Source: Omnitrophica bacterium GWA2_41_15 (GTDB lineage Bacteria > Omnitrophota > Gorgyraeia > Gygaellales > UBA12090). From it: 37,458 nucleotides of DNA. Shown here piece after piece: positions 25,888 to 34,575 of the stretch (positions are counted from its first letter, which is position 1; each line of letters begins with the position of its first letter). The DNA lies in assembly GCA_919901925.1 (NCBI GenBank), contig CAKKQA010000094.1, positions 1-37,458 of the forward strand. The letters run 5' to 3'. A program made the translations under genes and the position numbers. A model generated the notes under the pieces. That model worked only from the letters and a program-made list of their open reading frames with translations. It ran no database searches and was not told the origin of the DNA.

Positions 25888-26571
25888 TTACTTTACGCTG
25901 CCGGCCCACTTTTTATAAAAGTTGTTTAGCTTTGCGAATTCATCATAAGTCTGTAAGGATATTTTTGCTTCAGAAACCACTAGGCCAGTATAACCGCAAT
26001 CCCTTAATAAGTTCAAGAAATACAAAGAATGACCGGGAGATTGATGAATATGCGTATGCCATAATGACGAGCCATATTTATAACCGGTCAAATGTATATG
26101 GGAAGCCTGTTTTATGGCCCGGGCAAACTCTTCTTCGAATATCCCGCAGCATTCCAGCTGTAAATGTTCCAGGTCAAGGCACCTGCCCATGCCAAATTTG
26201 CGCATAAATTTTAGCGGTTCGTGGACACTGCATGTATTTTCTATGCATAATTTGGCATTAACGCCGCTAAAAATTTTGGCGATCTTTTCCCATTCATTAT
26301 CCCAGTATATGTTGTGGAAAACAACTACGCCGGCGCCTATCGCCGAAACCAACTCGGCTAATCTTGAAAAATCAGAATTATCGTTTGGGGCATGGACTGC
26401 ATACCTAAAACCGAATCTCTTGCAAAGCTTAATAAGGCGTTTAACATCTTTTAGTATTATTCCAGAAAGAAATAATTCTACCGCCCTTAATCCCGCCTTC
26501 TCAATAATTAAAAAGTAATCTTCACTTGGTTCACTCTTGGCGGTAATAATCATGTTATCTTTTATTGGCAT
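25888..26571 (-). CDS. Sugar phosphate isomerase/epimerase-like TIM-barrel protein
   Basis: At 227 residues this is short for the xylose-isomerase-like TIM-barrel family (usually about 250-290). Putative metal ligands lie on successive strands: Glu in LCIENTC, Asp in RCLDLEHLQLE, His in HIHLTGY and Glu in VVSEAKISL. VHAPND on an early strand is also typical of the fold. The family isomerises or epimerises sugars and inositol-type substrates with a divalent metal, and the same fold also covers non-sugar endonucleases. Its neighbours are a radical SAM protein and the E1beta-GT2 fusion. A role in remodelling the branched-sugar substrate is possible but not supported by sequence. Confidence 0.75.
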   Translation of the reverse strand: MPIKDNMIITAKSEPSEDYFLIIEKAGLRAVELFLSGIILKDVKRLIKLCKRFGFRYAVHAPNDNSDFSRLAELVSAIGAGVVVFHNIYWDNEWEKIAKIFSGVNAKLCIENTCSVHEPLKFMRKFGMGRCLDLEHLQLECCGIFEEEFARAIKQASHIHLTGYKYGSSLWHTHIHQSPGHSLYFLNLLRDCGYTGLVVSEAKISLQTYDEFAKLNNFYKKWAGSVK

Positions 26572-26580
26572 AAACTTTTA

Positions 26581-27684
26581 TCAGATAAAATTTGTATGCA
26601 TAGGAGGAGCCCCTTGCGGAGCTTTGTACGCCGCTTTCCCTTGTTTTAAATCCCACAAGAATTCATTTACTTTGTGCTGAAGGCATAGGGTGCCGCAGGC
26701 GCTCTGCGCGTTAAACTTATCCGAGCAAATAGACTCCATAACTTCCGCGTAACGCCTGCTTTGCCATATTTCCTTAAAAGGCGTATCAACAATGTTTCCT
26801 ATATGAAATTTTTTATACTTCGTGTTAAAAAGCATACCGCAGGGGGCAACCAATCCTGAACCTGACATCTGCATTATAAATGCCGGGCCGTAACAGCGGC
26901 TATATTTACGTTTCCCCTCGCTTAGTATTTTAGACCATTTTATTTTCACTTGATACTCATCGTTAGAAAAAGCCTCAGCTTCTTTTAAAATACTTTCCAA
27001 GGCAAAATATTCGGGATAGTTAATACCAAGGCTGCCAAATTCATCGTCACTACAATGTTTAATAACCGTATAATCAACCTTTAATTCCCTGCCCAGCTTA
27101 GCCAAAGGGATTACCTGGTCGGACAACTGCGGCAGTAAAACCATTTGCAACCCCAGCGTAACACCGAGGCTTTTTTCATTCTTTATCCTTACACATTCTT
27201 TTATAGTGCTAATGACCTTGTCAAAGCATGCTTCCTTACAACCCATAATTTTCGCGTAACGGCCGGGTTCGGCCGCTGAAATATTAAACCGCAAATAGGT
27301 CAAACAGGGTAATATCTCTTCTAATTTATCGTCTTTAAGCAGAAACCCGTTAGTTCCGAGCGCAACGTCCAAGCCATTCGCTTTTCCTCTTAAAACAGCA
27401 TCATAAAGATGGGGCGAACATGTGCTTTCGCCATCGCTGACAAAACTTACCGCCTTTACCCCAATATCGACCGCATCATCTAAGAACCTGAATATCACAT
27501 CCCGTGTTAATTTTTTTTCATCATTCGCCTGTAACTGTCCATAACAATAAACGCAGCGATACGTGCACCGCCGGGTCAGGGCGCAATCAATAGTAATTGG
27601 GGCTATATGCTCACCCCTCTGCCAGGCCTCTAACCTTTCCCTATGCCAGGATAGCTTATGGCCATCAAGTATTAAATTTTGCAT
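26581..27684 (-). CDS. Radical SAM protein with SPASM-like extra cysteines
   Basis: This 367-residue radical SAM protein has its iron-sulfur motif near the N-terminus (RRCTYRCVYC, Cys40, Cys44, Cys47). The start reads LDGHKLSWHRERLEAW. SAM-barrel strands include AVSFVSDGEST and LGTNGFLLKDD. The C-terminal part carries several cysteines (SRCYGPAF, APCGML, SICSDKF, SACGTLC) in the pattern of SPASM/Twitch domains that hold auxiliary clusters. Such proteins modify peptides or small molecules, and related ones take part in nucleoside and sugar modification. Its start overlaps the E1beta-GT2 gene by 20 bp. It differs from the other four radical SAM proteins by lacking the B12-binding domain. Confidence 0.87.
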   Translation of the reverse strand: MQNLILDGHKLSWHRERLEAWQRGEHIAPITIDCALTRRCTYRCVYCYGQLQANDEKKLTRDVIFRFLDDAVDIGVKAVSFVSDGESTCSPHLYDAVLRGKANGLDVALGTNGFLLKDDKLEEILPCLTYLRFNISAAEPGRYAKIMGCKEACFDKVISTIKECVRIKNEKSLGVTLGLQMVLLPQLSDQVIPLAKLGRELKVDYTVIKHCSDDEFGSLGINYPEYFALESILKEAEAFSNDEYQVKIKWSKILSEGKRKYSRCYGPAFIMQMSGSGLVAPCGMLFNTKYKKFHIGNIVDTPFKEIWQSRRYAEVMESICSDKFNAQSACGTLCLQHKVNEFLWDLKQGKAAYKAPQGAPPMHTNFI

Positions 27685-29512
27685 TTTTTCCGCGCCTTCT
27701 TATAAAAGTCAATGAATCCCTGGGAATAAGCTCTAAGTTTTTATTATCTTTTGGAAAGTAAAAATCTTTTACCAAATTCAAGTAGCCATTGGCTACCTGC
27801 AGAAAAGAGGGAAAAGAGAGCGCCTTTGATACGCCATGCTCCCTTATGCTTAACCTATAGGGCACTTCGGCAAAAAGGTAATTTTTCTTTATTAGCCTTA
27901 TCAGGATATCAGACTGAAAGAAAAAACTCTTATTCCGAGAGCTTAGTTTTTTTAATACAGCTTTTCTATATATGACGGTGCCGTTTGTGTAATTCAAGTT
28001 AATTAGGAAGGTGGTATTAACTATCGTGCGATAAACAAGAGAAAGTATATTGCGCCACAACGGCCTTACTTCCCGGTTATAAATGAAAGGTATTACAATA
28101 TCAACATGTTCGAGTAATTTACAATAACGTAATATTTCCCACGGATCATTTTCGTTATCTCCGGGCAGCATAACTACAGCTTCCCCTAAAGAATTATCAG
28201 CTCCCTCCCAAAAAGACAAGCCTATGCCGCAAGGATGCTTATGGCTTATAATTTTAACCCGCTTGTCGTTTTCTATAATACCTTGGACAAGGCATGCTGT
28301 CTTATCAGTAGAGCCGTCGTCAATCGCGATAATCTCTCCGTTTATGCCTAACTCATCAAAAGCCAAAAGCGTATTATTAACCGCTTTTGTAATATTATCC
28401 TCTTCATTAAGCGCCGGCATAATCACAGAAATATCATATTTATCTATTAATAGATTTTTCGCGGGCTTGCTTATATTCTTTTTAGATACTACCCTATTTA
28501 CCGCGCTGACAATATGTTCCGTGCCGGGATAATAGGCTTTTTCCAAGGCCGAACTGGCAGGTATCGGCGTATCAGGCGCGGAAACCCTCTCTACAGGGCC
28601 TTTAAAAGAAGCCTTTTCTACGAGCCTGGCGATTATTTCACTCGCGAAACCGCAAGTTATATGGCCTAAATCGGCAACAACAAGGCACCCTGTCTTTGTA
28701 ACAGATTCAATAATCAACCCGTCGTCCAAAGGCTTTAAACAGCGTATGTCTATTATCTCGGCGTCAATTCCCTGGGTTTGTAATTCGTTCGCAGCCTTAA
28801 TTGCAAAATAAACCATCTGCGACGCCGCCACTATCGTAACATCTTTTCCCTGCCTCCTGATGATTCCCTTCCCTATGGGCACCTCATATAGCTCTTCAGG
28901 CACATAGCCTATATAATCATAAATCCAGCGGTGTTCTACAAACAAGACAGGATTACCGTCGCGAACGCTTGAGATCAATAAACCTTTAGCATCATAAGGA
29001 GTTGCCGGCATCACAACCTTTAACCCGGGAACGTGGGTAAACAATGAATGTAATGCCTGCGAATGCTGGGCCGCGGAACCCCATCCCCTGCCAATAATAC
29101 TTCTTATAACCAACCCGGCATTAGCGTGGCCTCCGGTCATATACGACCACTTTGCCGCGTGATTGATAATCTGGTCCATACACATAGGAAGAAAATCCAT
29201 GCGCATATGTATAAATATTGGCCTCAAACCCGCAATTGCCGCTCCTATTGCTACCGCGGTCAAGCCATTTTCGGCAATAGGAATATCCATAACCCTGTCC
29301 TTGCCAAATCTCTCTTGCAATCCTAATGTAGTCCCAAACGTCCCACCCGAATCATCAATCCCTTCACCGATCAAGAAAACACGTTTGTCTGTTTCAAGAA
29401 GTTGGATTTGCGCCTCCTTGATTGCTTCACGATAAGAAAGGCCCCGCAGGCCTTCTTTCGCCAGGGTATTCTCAAAATCCGCTTTTTCCGTATAAACTTT
29501 CGTCCAAGGCAT
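27665..29512 (-). CDS. Fusion of ThDP-dependent E1 beta-like domain and GT2 glycosyltransferase
   Basis: A single 615-residue frame joins two enzymes. Residues about 1-345 are an E1beta-type ThDP domain with VMDIPIAENG (Glu81), GWGSAAQHSQAL (His150) and the transketolase-C part. After a short linker (345-360), residues about 361-560 are a GT2 glycosyltransferase of the dolichol-phosphate-mannose-synthase type: VIMPALNEEDN (364-373), IDDGSTD (397-403) and LPGDNENDP (DxD-like region, 449-457). Both halves keep their key residues, so neither is an obvious relic. The frame has no internal stop, so the fusion is real unless the assembly is wrong. No E1alpha gene is beside it; the only one is at 6913-7866. 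It starts 6 bp after legG. Confidence 0.88.
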   Translation of the reverse strand: MPWTKVYTEKADFENTLAKEGLRGLSYREAIKEAQIQLLETDKRVFLIGEGIDDSGGTFGTTLGLQERFGKDRVMDIPIAENGLTAVAIGAAIAGLRPIFIHMRMDFLPMCMDQIINHAAKWSYMTGGHANAGLVIRSIIGRGWGSAAQHSQALHSLFTHVPGLKVVMPATPYDAKGLLISSVRDGNPVLFVEHRWIYDYIGYVPEELYEVPIGKGIIRRQGKDVTIVAASQMVYFAIKAANELQTQGIDAEIIDIRCLKPLDDGLIIESVTKTGCLVVADLGHITCGFASEIIARLVEKASFKGPVERVSAPDTPIPASSALEKAYYPGTEHIVSAVNRVVSKKNISKPAKNLLIDKYDISVIMPALNEEDNITKAVNNTLLAFDELGINGEIIAIDDGSTDKTACLVQGIIENDKRVKIISHKHPCGIGLSFWEGADNSLGEAVVMLPGDNENDPWEILRYCKLLEHVDIVIPFIYNREVRPLWRNILSLVYRTIVNTTFLINLNYTNGTVIYRKAVLKKLSSRNKSFFFQSDILIRLIKKNYLFAEVPYRLSIREHGVSKALSFPSFLQVANGYLNLVKDFYFPKDNKNLELIPRDSLTFIRRRGKNAKFNT

Positions 29513-29517
29513 ATTAT

Positions 29518-30687
29518 TTATCGAAACCTTAAATCATAAAAACTTTTTTTAAAATCATTTGATTTTCCTATCGTTTTCTTTATAACTCGGTATATCTTTT
29601 CCGCGGCATGGCCGTCTCCGTATGGGCAGTTGACAGCCTTGCAAGATCGCTTGAACTCTACAGATAATGCCCTACTGATTGCTTTTCTTATATCTTTTGC
29701 CATTGGAGGACAATCAATAACACTATCCGGCTTTACCCTTCCTTTTTGCCGGTCCCCAATATTCACAGTTGGCTTTTTGAGTGCCGGCGCCTCTATTATT
29801 CCGCTGGAAGAATTGCCAACAACCGCGTTAACATATTTGATTGTTGATAAATACCTTATCCGGCCTAAAGACGTAAAACTCACCGCTCGGCGTGAATTTT
29901 TGCCTACATAATCGTCTATAAGGCTGCATATTATCTTGGCACCGATATCCGCGTTCGGCTTTGTAAAAATAACTTTTAAATCCTTAAAATTATCCAATGC
30001 CTTTAATAATTCCTTGAATTGAGGGCCTGATGTGTTTTCCTCAAGTGTCGCGGGATGAAATGTCACCAAAAGTGTTTTCGCCCCGAAATCTAAGCCTAAT
30101 TCCTTCTGAAGTTCATCCTTCTTTAACAAATTCAGATTCTTTATGTTGTCTATGGCTAACGCGCCGGTATTAAATACCCGTGCAGGAAGCTCTCCCAACT
30201 GAATTACCCGCCTTCGATATTCTTCCGTAGAAGTGAAATGCAATAGGCTCATTTTCGTAATTGAGTGCCTGAATGCATCGTCTATGGCCCCTTCAGTCAG
30301 CTCGCCGCCGTGTATATGGGCTAAAGGTATCCCGGCAATAAATACTGCTTGGGAAGCGGCAAAAATCTCAAAACGGTCTCCAAGAACAACTACCATATCC
30401 GGTTTAAGCCTGCTTAAGCAATCGGAAAAAGAAATCAACCCTATGCCCAACGACTTGGTTATCCCTGCCTTTGTATCAGAAGATAACAGCATTTCAATTC
30501 TTTCGCTTATTTTGAAGCCGTCACTTTCTATTTCTCTATACGTCAGGCCAAACTCCCTTAAGAAGTGCGAGCCGGTAACAAGAAGCTGTAAAATAAAATC
30601 TCCGGAATCCTTTATCTTCTTTAATAATGGATACAGCAGGCCATATTCAGCGCGGCTTCCGGTAATAACACAGATTTTTTTTCTCAT
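29518..30687 (-). CDS. legG: NDP-sugar hydrolysing 2-epimerase (LegG/NeuC type)
   Basis: This 389-residue member of the UDP-GlcNAc 2-epimerase superfamily has start ITGSRAEYGLLYPLL, VVLGDRFEIFAAS, IPLAHIHGGELTEGAIDDAFRHSITK and the C-terminal NSSSGIIEAP, all typical of NeuC/LegG hydrolysing epimerases. These enzymes release the free 2-epimerised sugar (6-deoxy-mannosamine derivative) from the nucleotide and pass it to LegI. It overlaps legI by 4 bases (ATGA). The GDP-type of substrate is inferred from the ptmE-like guanylyltransferase in the same operon. Confidence 0.9.
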   Translation of the reverse strand: MRKKICVITGSRAEYGLLYPLLKKIKDSGDFILQLLVTGSHFLREFGLTYREIESDGFKISERIEMLLSSDTKAGITKSLGIGLISFSDCLSRLKPDMVVVLGDRFEIFAASQAVFIAGIPLAHIHGGELTEGAIDDAFRHSITKMSLLHFTSTEEYRRRVIQLGELPARVFNTGALAIDNIKNLNLLKKDELQKELGLDFGAKTLLVTFHPATLEENTSGPQFKELLKALDNFKDLKVIFTKPNADIGAKIICSLIDDYVGKNSRRAVSFTSLGRIRYLSTIKYVNAVVGNSSSGIIEAPALKKPTVNIGDRQKGRVKPDSVIDCPPMAKDIRKAISRALSVEFKRSCKAVNCPYGDGHAAEKIYRVIKKTIGKSNDFKKSFYDLRFR

Positions 30688-31691
30688 AACTCTATAAGCT
30701 CATCTTTTTCAAATGCCCTTTTGGCAAGCGCGCCTATCGCTTCATCCCACCTCATAGGGCTGATTCCTGTGCCGGGCCTCTTGACAGCGATATTACTCTC
30801 TGTAAGGCGCTCCCCGCGCTTTATATTCCTCGCGGCTACGATACTTTTACGCACAACCCCGATATTGGCGCTCTCCGAACGCGATGGCTTTTTTATCCCG
30901 CCACCCATTGCAATACCCACATTACGGATTGACCTTGCCATAGCTGTAAATTCCCGCGGATTAAGGCTTGCTTTATGGTCAGGCCCAAGCATATTTCTAT
31001 CCAATGTAAAATGTTTCTCTATAACGCTCGCGCCTAATGCAACGGCGGCAAGCGCGGCATCATAGCCTTGCGTGTGGTCGGAATAGCCGACCCTTACCTT
31101 GAATTTATCCTTAATAACCAGCATAGCTTTTAAATTCACGTCTTCTATAGGCGTAGGGTAACCTGTATTGCAATGCAAAACTGTGACATCTTCTTTCTTA
31201 GTGCCGCTAGAAATCAAGATATTTAAAGCAGCCGCTATTTCTTTCAAAATACTCATCCCTGTTGACAATATTATTTTTTTACGCAAAGAGCCGATTTTTC
31301 GCAAATAGGGCAGGTTAGTTATCTCGCCAGAAGGTATTTTAAATATCTCTAGGCCTAATTCGCTTAAAAACTCTATGCTGTCCATATCAAATGCCGTAGA
31401 TAAAAATAAAATCCCTTTTTTCCTGCAATGCGCGAATAATTTTTTATGGGCACCCCTGCCTAACTCCAATGACTTTAACATCTCAAATTGTGATTCATCC
31501 CTATCTGTGGTTAAGTCTTGATAAGGGGCCTTAGGCGCGTTTCTTGAAACAACAAGTTCAGCTCTGAACGTCTGAAATTTAACCGCGTCAGCTCCTGACG
31601 CGTAAGCAGCGTCTATCAATCCCTTGGCTGTTGAGTATGAACCATTATGATTTACGCCCGCTTCCGCGATAATAAATACCCTATCGAACAT
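30684..31691 (-). CDS. legI: Legionaminic acid synthase (NeuB family)
   Basis: This 335-residue NeuB-type synthase condenses phosphoenolpyruvate with a 2,4-diacetamido-6-deoxymannose. The N-terminal barrel carries IIAEAGVNHNGS, AVKFQTF, KIPSGEITNLPYL and LSTGMS. The segment HCNTGYPTPIEDVNL fits LegI rather than the sialate-type NeuB. GYSDHTQG and EKHFTLDRNMLGPDH are conserved catalytic strands. The C-terminal 60 residues (SIVAARNIKRGERLTESNI) are the SAF antifreeze-like domain. It lies between legH and legG with 4-11 bp overlaps. Confidence 0.92.
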   Translation of the reverse strand: MFDRVFIIAEAGVNHNGSYSTAKGLIDAAYASGADAVKFQTFRAELVVSRNAPKAPYQDLTTDRDESQFEMLKSLELGRGAHKKLFAHCRKKGILFLSTAFDMDSIEFLSELGLEIFKIPSGEITNLPYLRKIGSLRKKIILSTGMSILKEIAAALNILISSGTKKEDVTVLHCNTGYPTPIEDVNLKAMLVIKDKFKVRVGYSDHTQGYDAALAAVALGASVIEKHFTLDRNMLGPDHKASLNPREFTAMARSIRNVGIAMGGGIKKPSRSESANIGVVRKSIVAARNIKRGERLTESNIAVKRPGTGISPMRWDEAIGALAKRAFEKDELIEL

Positions 31692-32328
31692 TATTCCTCA
31701 CCTTCACTAAAGGATTACCGTAAGCAATGGCGTTATCTGCCACATCTTTCAATACTACGCTGCCGGCGCCGATAATACAATTCTTGCCCACTTTTACTGA
31801 TTGTATAATAGAAGCGCCTGTGCCAATATGCGAACACCTTTTTATGCTTACGCCTCCGCTTAATGCTGCGCCCGAAGCGATATGCGCGAAATCCGCTATC
31901 CTACAATCATGCTCAATTATCGCCCCTGTATTTATTATACAGTTACTGCCTATCCTAACCCCGGCATTAATAATTGCCCCGGGGCCGATATAATTTCCTT
32001 CGCCAAGTTTAGATGATTCAGATACAACAGAACAAGGATGAATAACATTCGGCAATTTAAACCCTATTTTTTTTACCTTATTGAATAGCGAGATCCTTAA
32101 ATCCGGGTTTCCGATACCGCCCACAGCTATAAAGCAATTTTTTATCCCTTTCCTGAAACAACTTCCCAAAACACTGTCGTTGCCTAAAACAGGCATGCCG
32201 AAAATTATTTCACCCTTCCTCTTATTTACATCCGTTAGCCCTGCTATTTCAAATCTTTTACCGCTTAGAATAGCATCTATAATAACCCTGCAATGCCCGC
32301 CAGAGCCTAGCAAAATAATTTTTTCCAT
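31681..32328 (-). CDS. legH: NeuD-family N-acetyltransferase (LegH-like)
   Basis: This 215-residue protein has an N-terminal Rossmann-like domain with LLGSGGHCR (Gly8-Ser-Gly-Gly-His12), then a left-handed beta-helix of hexapeptide repeats from about residue 90 (IGPGAIINAGVRIGSNCIINTGAII, GTGASII, IGAGSVV). This is the PglD/NeuD acetyltransferase architecture. In the legionaminate pathway LegH transfers acetyl from acetyl-CoA to the 4-amino group made by LegC. It starts 1 bp after ptmE and overlaps legI by 11 bp. Confidence 0.88.
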   Translation of the reverse strand: MEKIILLGSGGHCRVIIDAILSGKRFEIAGLTDVNKRKGEIIFGMPVLGNDSVLGSCFRKGIKNCFIAVGGIGNPDLRISLFNKVKKIGFKLPNVIHPCSVVSESSKLGEGNYIGPGAIINAGVRIGSNCIINTGAIIEHDCRIADFAHIASGAALSGGVSIKRCSHIGTGASIIQSVKVGKNCIIGAGSVVLKDVADNAIAYGNPLVKVRNNVR

Positions 32329-32329
32329 C

Positions 32330-33394
32330 TTAATAAGTAACCCCGAATTTTTTCAATGTCTTCTGCAATTCCTGACATTCTCCTATGTCAAGCCATGATT
32401 TTTCCGAAACAGGATAAACAGAAACCTTCTTTTTAGCATCTATGGCCTTGTTAATCAAATCGGTAATGTTAAAATACTCATTTTTTGGCAACAGCTCCAA
32501 TATGCCTTGTTTAAGCACATACATCCCGGTATTCACTAAAAGGTCGTATTCCGGTTTTTCCTTAATGGCTTTCAGCGCTCCCCCTTCGTTAATATCACAT
32601 ATGCCGTAAGGTATAACATAGTGCTTCATGGATACGACTAACGTTATATCGTCTTTATTTGCTTTATGAAATTCTAAAATATCGGAGTAATCCGCGTCTA
32701 TCAGCGTATCGCAATTAGTCACGAAGAAACTCTCTCCTATTGAGCCGCCCAGTAAAAACAAACTTCCCGCTGTGCCTAATGGCTTTTTCTCCTCGATATA
32801 GCTTATATTATACTCATGGCAGCAATCATCAAAATATGCCTTTAAAATGTTCGCTTTGTAATTAACGGACAGGTAAAAATCCTTACACCCGTATTCAGCG
32901 AATCTTTCCATAATGACTTCTATTACAGGCTTATCGCCTATAGGTATGAGGGATTTAGGAAGGATATTTGTAAATGGCGACAGCCTCTTGCCTTCTCCGC
33001 CAGCCATTATAACCACAGAGGCATCTATCGATTTTTGTTTATTTATTTTTTTTTCAAAAAAGTCCAGCCACCATATCGCGGAAATAACCCTTTTATGAGC
33101 GTCAACTATCGGAAGGCACCCTATTGCCTTAGATAACATTAAATCCTTTGCTTCTTCTTTTGCATAGCCATTTTGAAGATAATGAGGGTTCTTATTCATC
33201 ACGCAAGTAACGCCCTTTTCTAAAGTAGCGCCCTTAAGTATCCACCTTCTTATATCGCCATCAGTAACTGAACCAAGGAGCTTATTCTCTTCATCTGTTA
33301 CAAATAATGTCTTCTCTCCTGCCTCATCCATCCGTTTCAAGGCTTCTTTAATAGTCATACCGCAACCAACAAGAGTATGTTTTAGCTTTTCCAT
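32330..33394 (-). CDS. ptmE: CBS-domain nucleotidyltransferase (PtmE-like, GlcN-1-P guanylyltransferase)
   Basis: The 354 residues begin with a CBS pair (about 1-115) having VTDEENKLLGSVTDGDIRR and LPIVDAHKRVISAI. The nucleotidyltransferase domain follows with MAGGEGKRLSPFT (132-138) and LIPIGDKPVIE. The metal-site aspartate is in TNCDTLIDAD. This fusion is characteristic of PtmE, which in Campylobacter jejuni forms GDP-glucosamine and sends the legionaminate pathway through GDP-linked sugars. The CBS pair may sense adenylate or other ligands, which is known in general for CBS domains but not shown here. Confidence 0.9.
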   Translation of the reverse strand: MEKLKHTLVGCGMTIKEALKRMDEAGEKTLFVTDEENKLLGSVTDGDIRRWILKGATLEKGVTCVMNKNPHYLQNGYAKEEAKDLMLSKAIGCLPIVDAHKRVISAIWWLDFFEKKINKQKSIDASVVIMAGGEGKRLSPFTNILPKSLIPIGDKPVIEVIMERFAEYGCKDFYLSVNYKANILKAYFDDCCHEYNISYIEEKKPLGTAGSLFLLGGSIGESFFVTNCDTLIDADYSDILEFHKANKDDITLVVSMKHYVIPYGICDINEGGALKAIKEKPEYDLLVNTGMYVLKQGILELLPKNEYFNITDLINKAIDAKKKVSVYPVSEKSWLDIGECQELQKTLKKFGVTY

Positions 33395-34575
33395 ATTGTT
33401 TCCTTAAGCTCACCTATAGTCAGAGCTACTTTTCTTACCTGGTTTTCGGTCAAATTAGTACTGCAAGGTATATTTAAAACCCTATTCCAAAACCAAAAAG
33501 CCCTCGTTATACTATAAGCCTGATTTTTTAGATATGGCCTCTGCATATGGCATAAATACCAAAGCGGCCTTGTTTCTATGCCTTTACTCGCGAGCTCAAG
33601 CATCAATTTCTTTCTATCGCATCCGTATTTTTCTTTTTCAATAATTAATGAATAAAACCAATAATTAGGGATTGTCCCATCGGGTATACCTAAGACTTCC
33701 AAACCTTCCATGCCTTTAAGCTCTTCTTTGTATAATCCGTAGTTGATTTTTTTTATTTTGATAAAACTATTTAACTTTTCCAACTGAGATATCCCCAGCG
33801 CCGCCTGTAAACTGCTCAAACGAAAATTATAGCCCACTTCATTATGCACCGCGTTTATAGGGTCATCTTTTGCCTGATTTGTTAAATATTTTGCCCTCTC
33901 GGCCAGGTTTTTATTGCCTGTAACGATCATTCCGCCGCCAGCGGCCGTGATGATTTTGTTCCCGTTAAATGAATAAACACCAAAGTCGCCGATGGTGCCG
34001 GTGAATCTATTACGATATGCGCCTTTTGTATAGTATGCCCCTAAGCTTTCTGTGGCATCTTCTATTACCTTAAGCCTAAATTTCTTGGCTATTTTCATTA
34101 TTGCTTCCATATTACAAGGATTGCCGAAAACATGGACCGGCATAACCGCTTTAATAATCCTTGCGCTTCTTTTATTTTTTAAACCGTTCTTGGTAAGTAC
34201 GCATTCTTTTTCGCAAAACCGGCTAAATTTATCAACATCTAAATTTAAATAATCATCGCAATCCATAAAAACCGGCTGTCCCCCTGTATATCTTACTGTG
34301 TTTATCGGAGCGATAAATGAAACGGTTGGAACAATAACCTCATCATTATATTTGATGCCGGATAATTTTAAAGCAATAAACAAACCCGCGGTCCCATTAA
34401 TACAGGATACCGCGTATTTGGCGCCCGTATACCCTGCGACTGCTTTTTCAAACCTATCTACAAATGGGCCTGCCGAAGAAACCCATCCCGAATCAAGGCA
34501 TTCCTTCAGATACTTATATTCATTATCGTCTATATTCGGAATAGAAAGAGGTATCAAGTTCTTATGCTTAGACAT
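33382..34575 (-). CDS. legC: PLP-dependent aminotransferase (LegC type)
   Basis: This 397-residue DegT/DnrJ/EryC1-family sugar aminotransferase has its PLP lysine in SFNGNKIIT (Lys207) and an Asp that pairs with the pyridine nitrogen in IEDATESLGA (Asp173). INGTAGLFIALKLSGI and IPSNYW-like segments are present (here IPNYWFY). In legionaminate synthesis LegC aminates the 4-keto group made by LegB, using glutamate. It overlaps legB by 8 bp and ptmE by 13 bp. The LegC-type assignment follows from both sequence and synteny. Confidence 0.92.
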   Translation of the reverse strand: MSKHKNLIPLSIPNIDDNEYKYLKECLDSGWVSSAGPFVDRFEKAVAGYTGAKYAVSCINGTAGLFIALKLSGIKYNDEVIVPTVSFIAPINTVRYTGGQPVFMDCDDYLNLDVDKFSRFCEKECVLTKNGLKNKRSARIIKAVMPVHVFGNPCNMEAIMKIAKKFRLKVIEDATESLGAYYTKGAYRNRFTGTIGDFGVYSFNGNKIITAAGGGMIVTGNKNLAERAKYLTNQAKDDPINAVHNEVGYNFRLSSLQAALGISQLEKLNSFIKIKKINYGLYKEELKGMEGLEVLGIPDGTIPNYWFYSLIIEKEKYGCDRKKLMLELASKGIETRPLWYLCHMQRPYLKNQAYSITRAFWFWNRVLNIPCSTNLTENQVRKVALTIGELKETIWKS

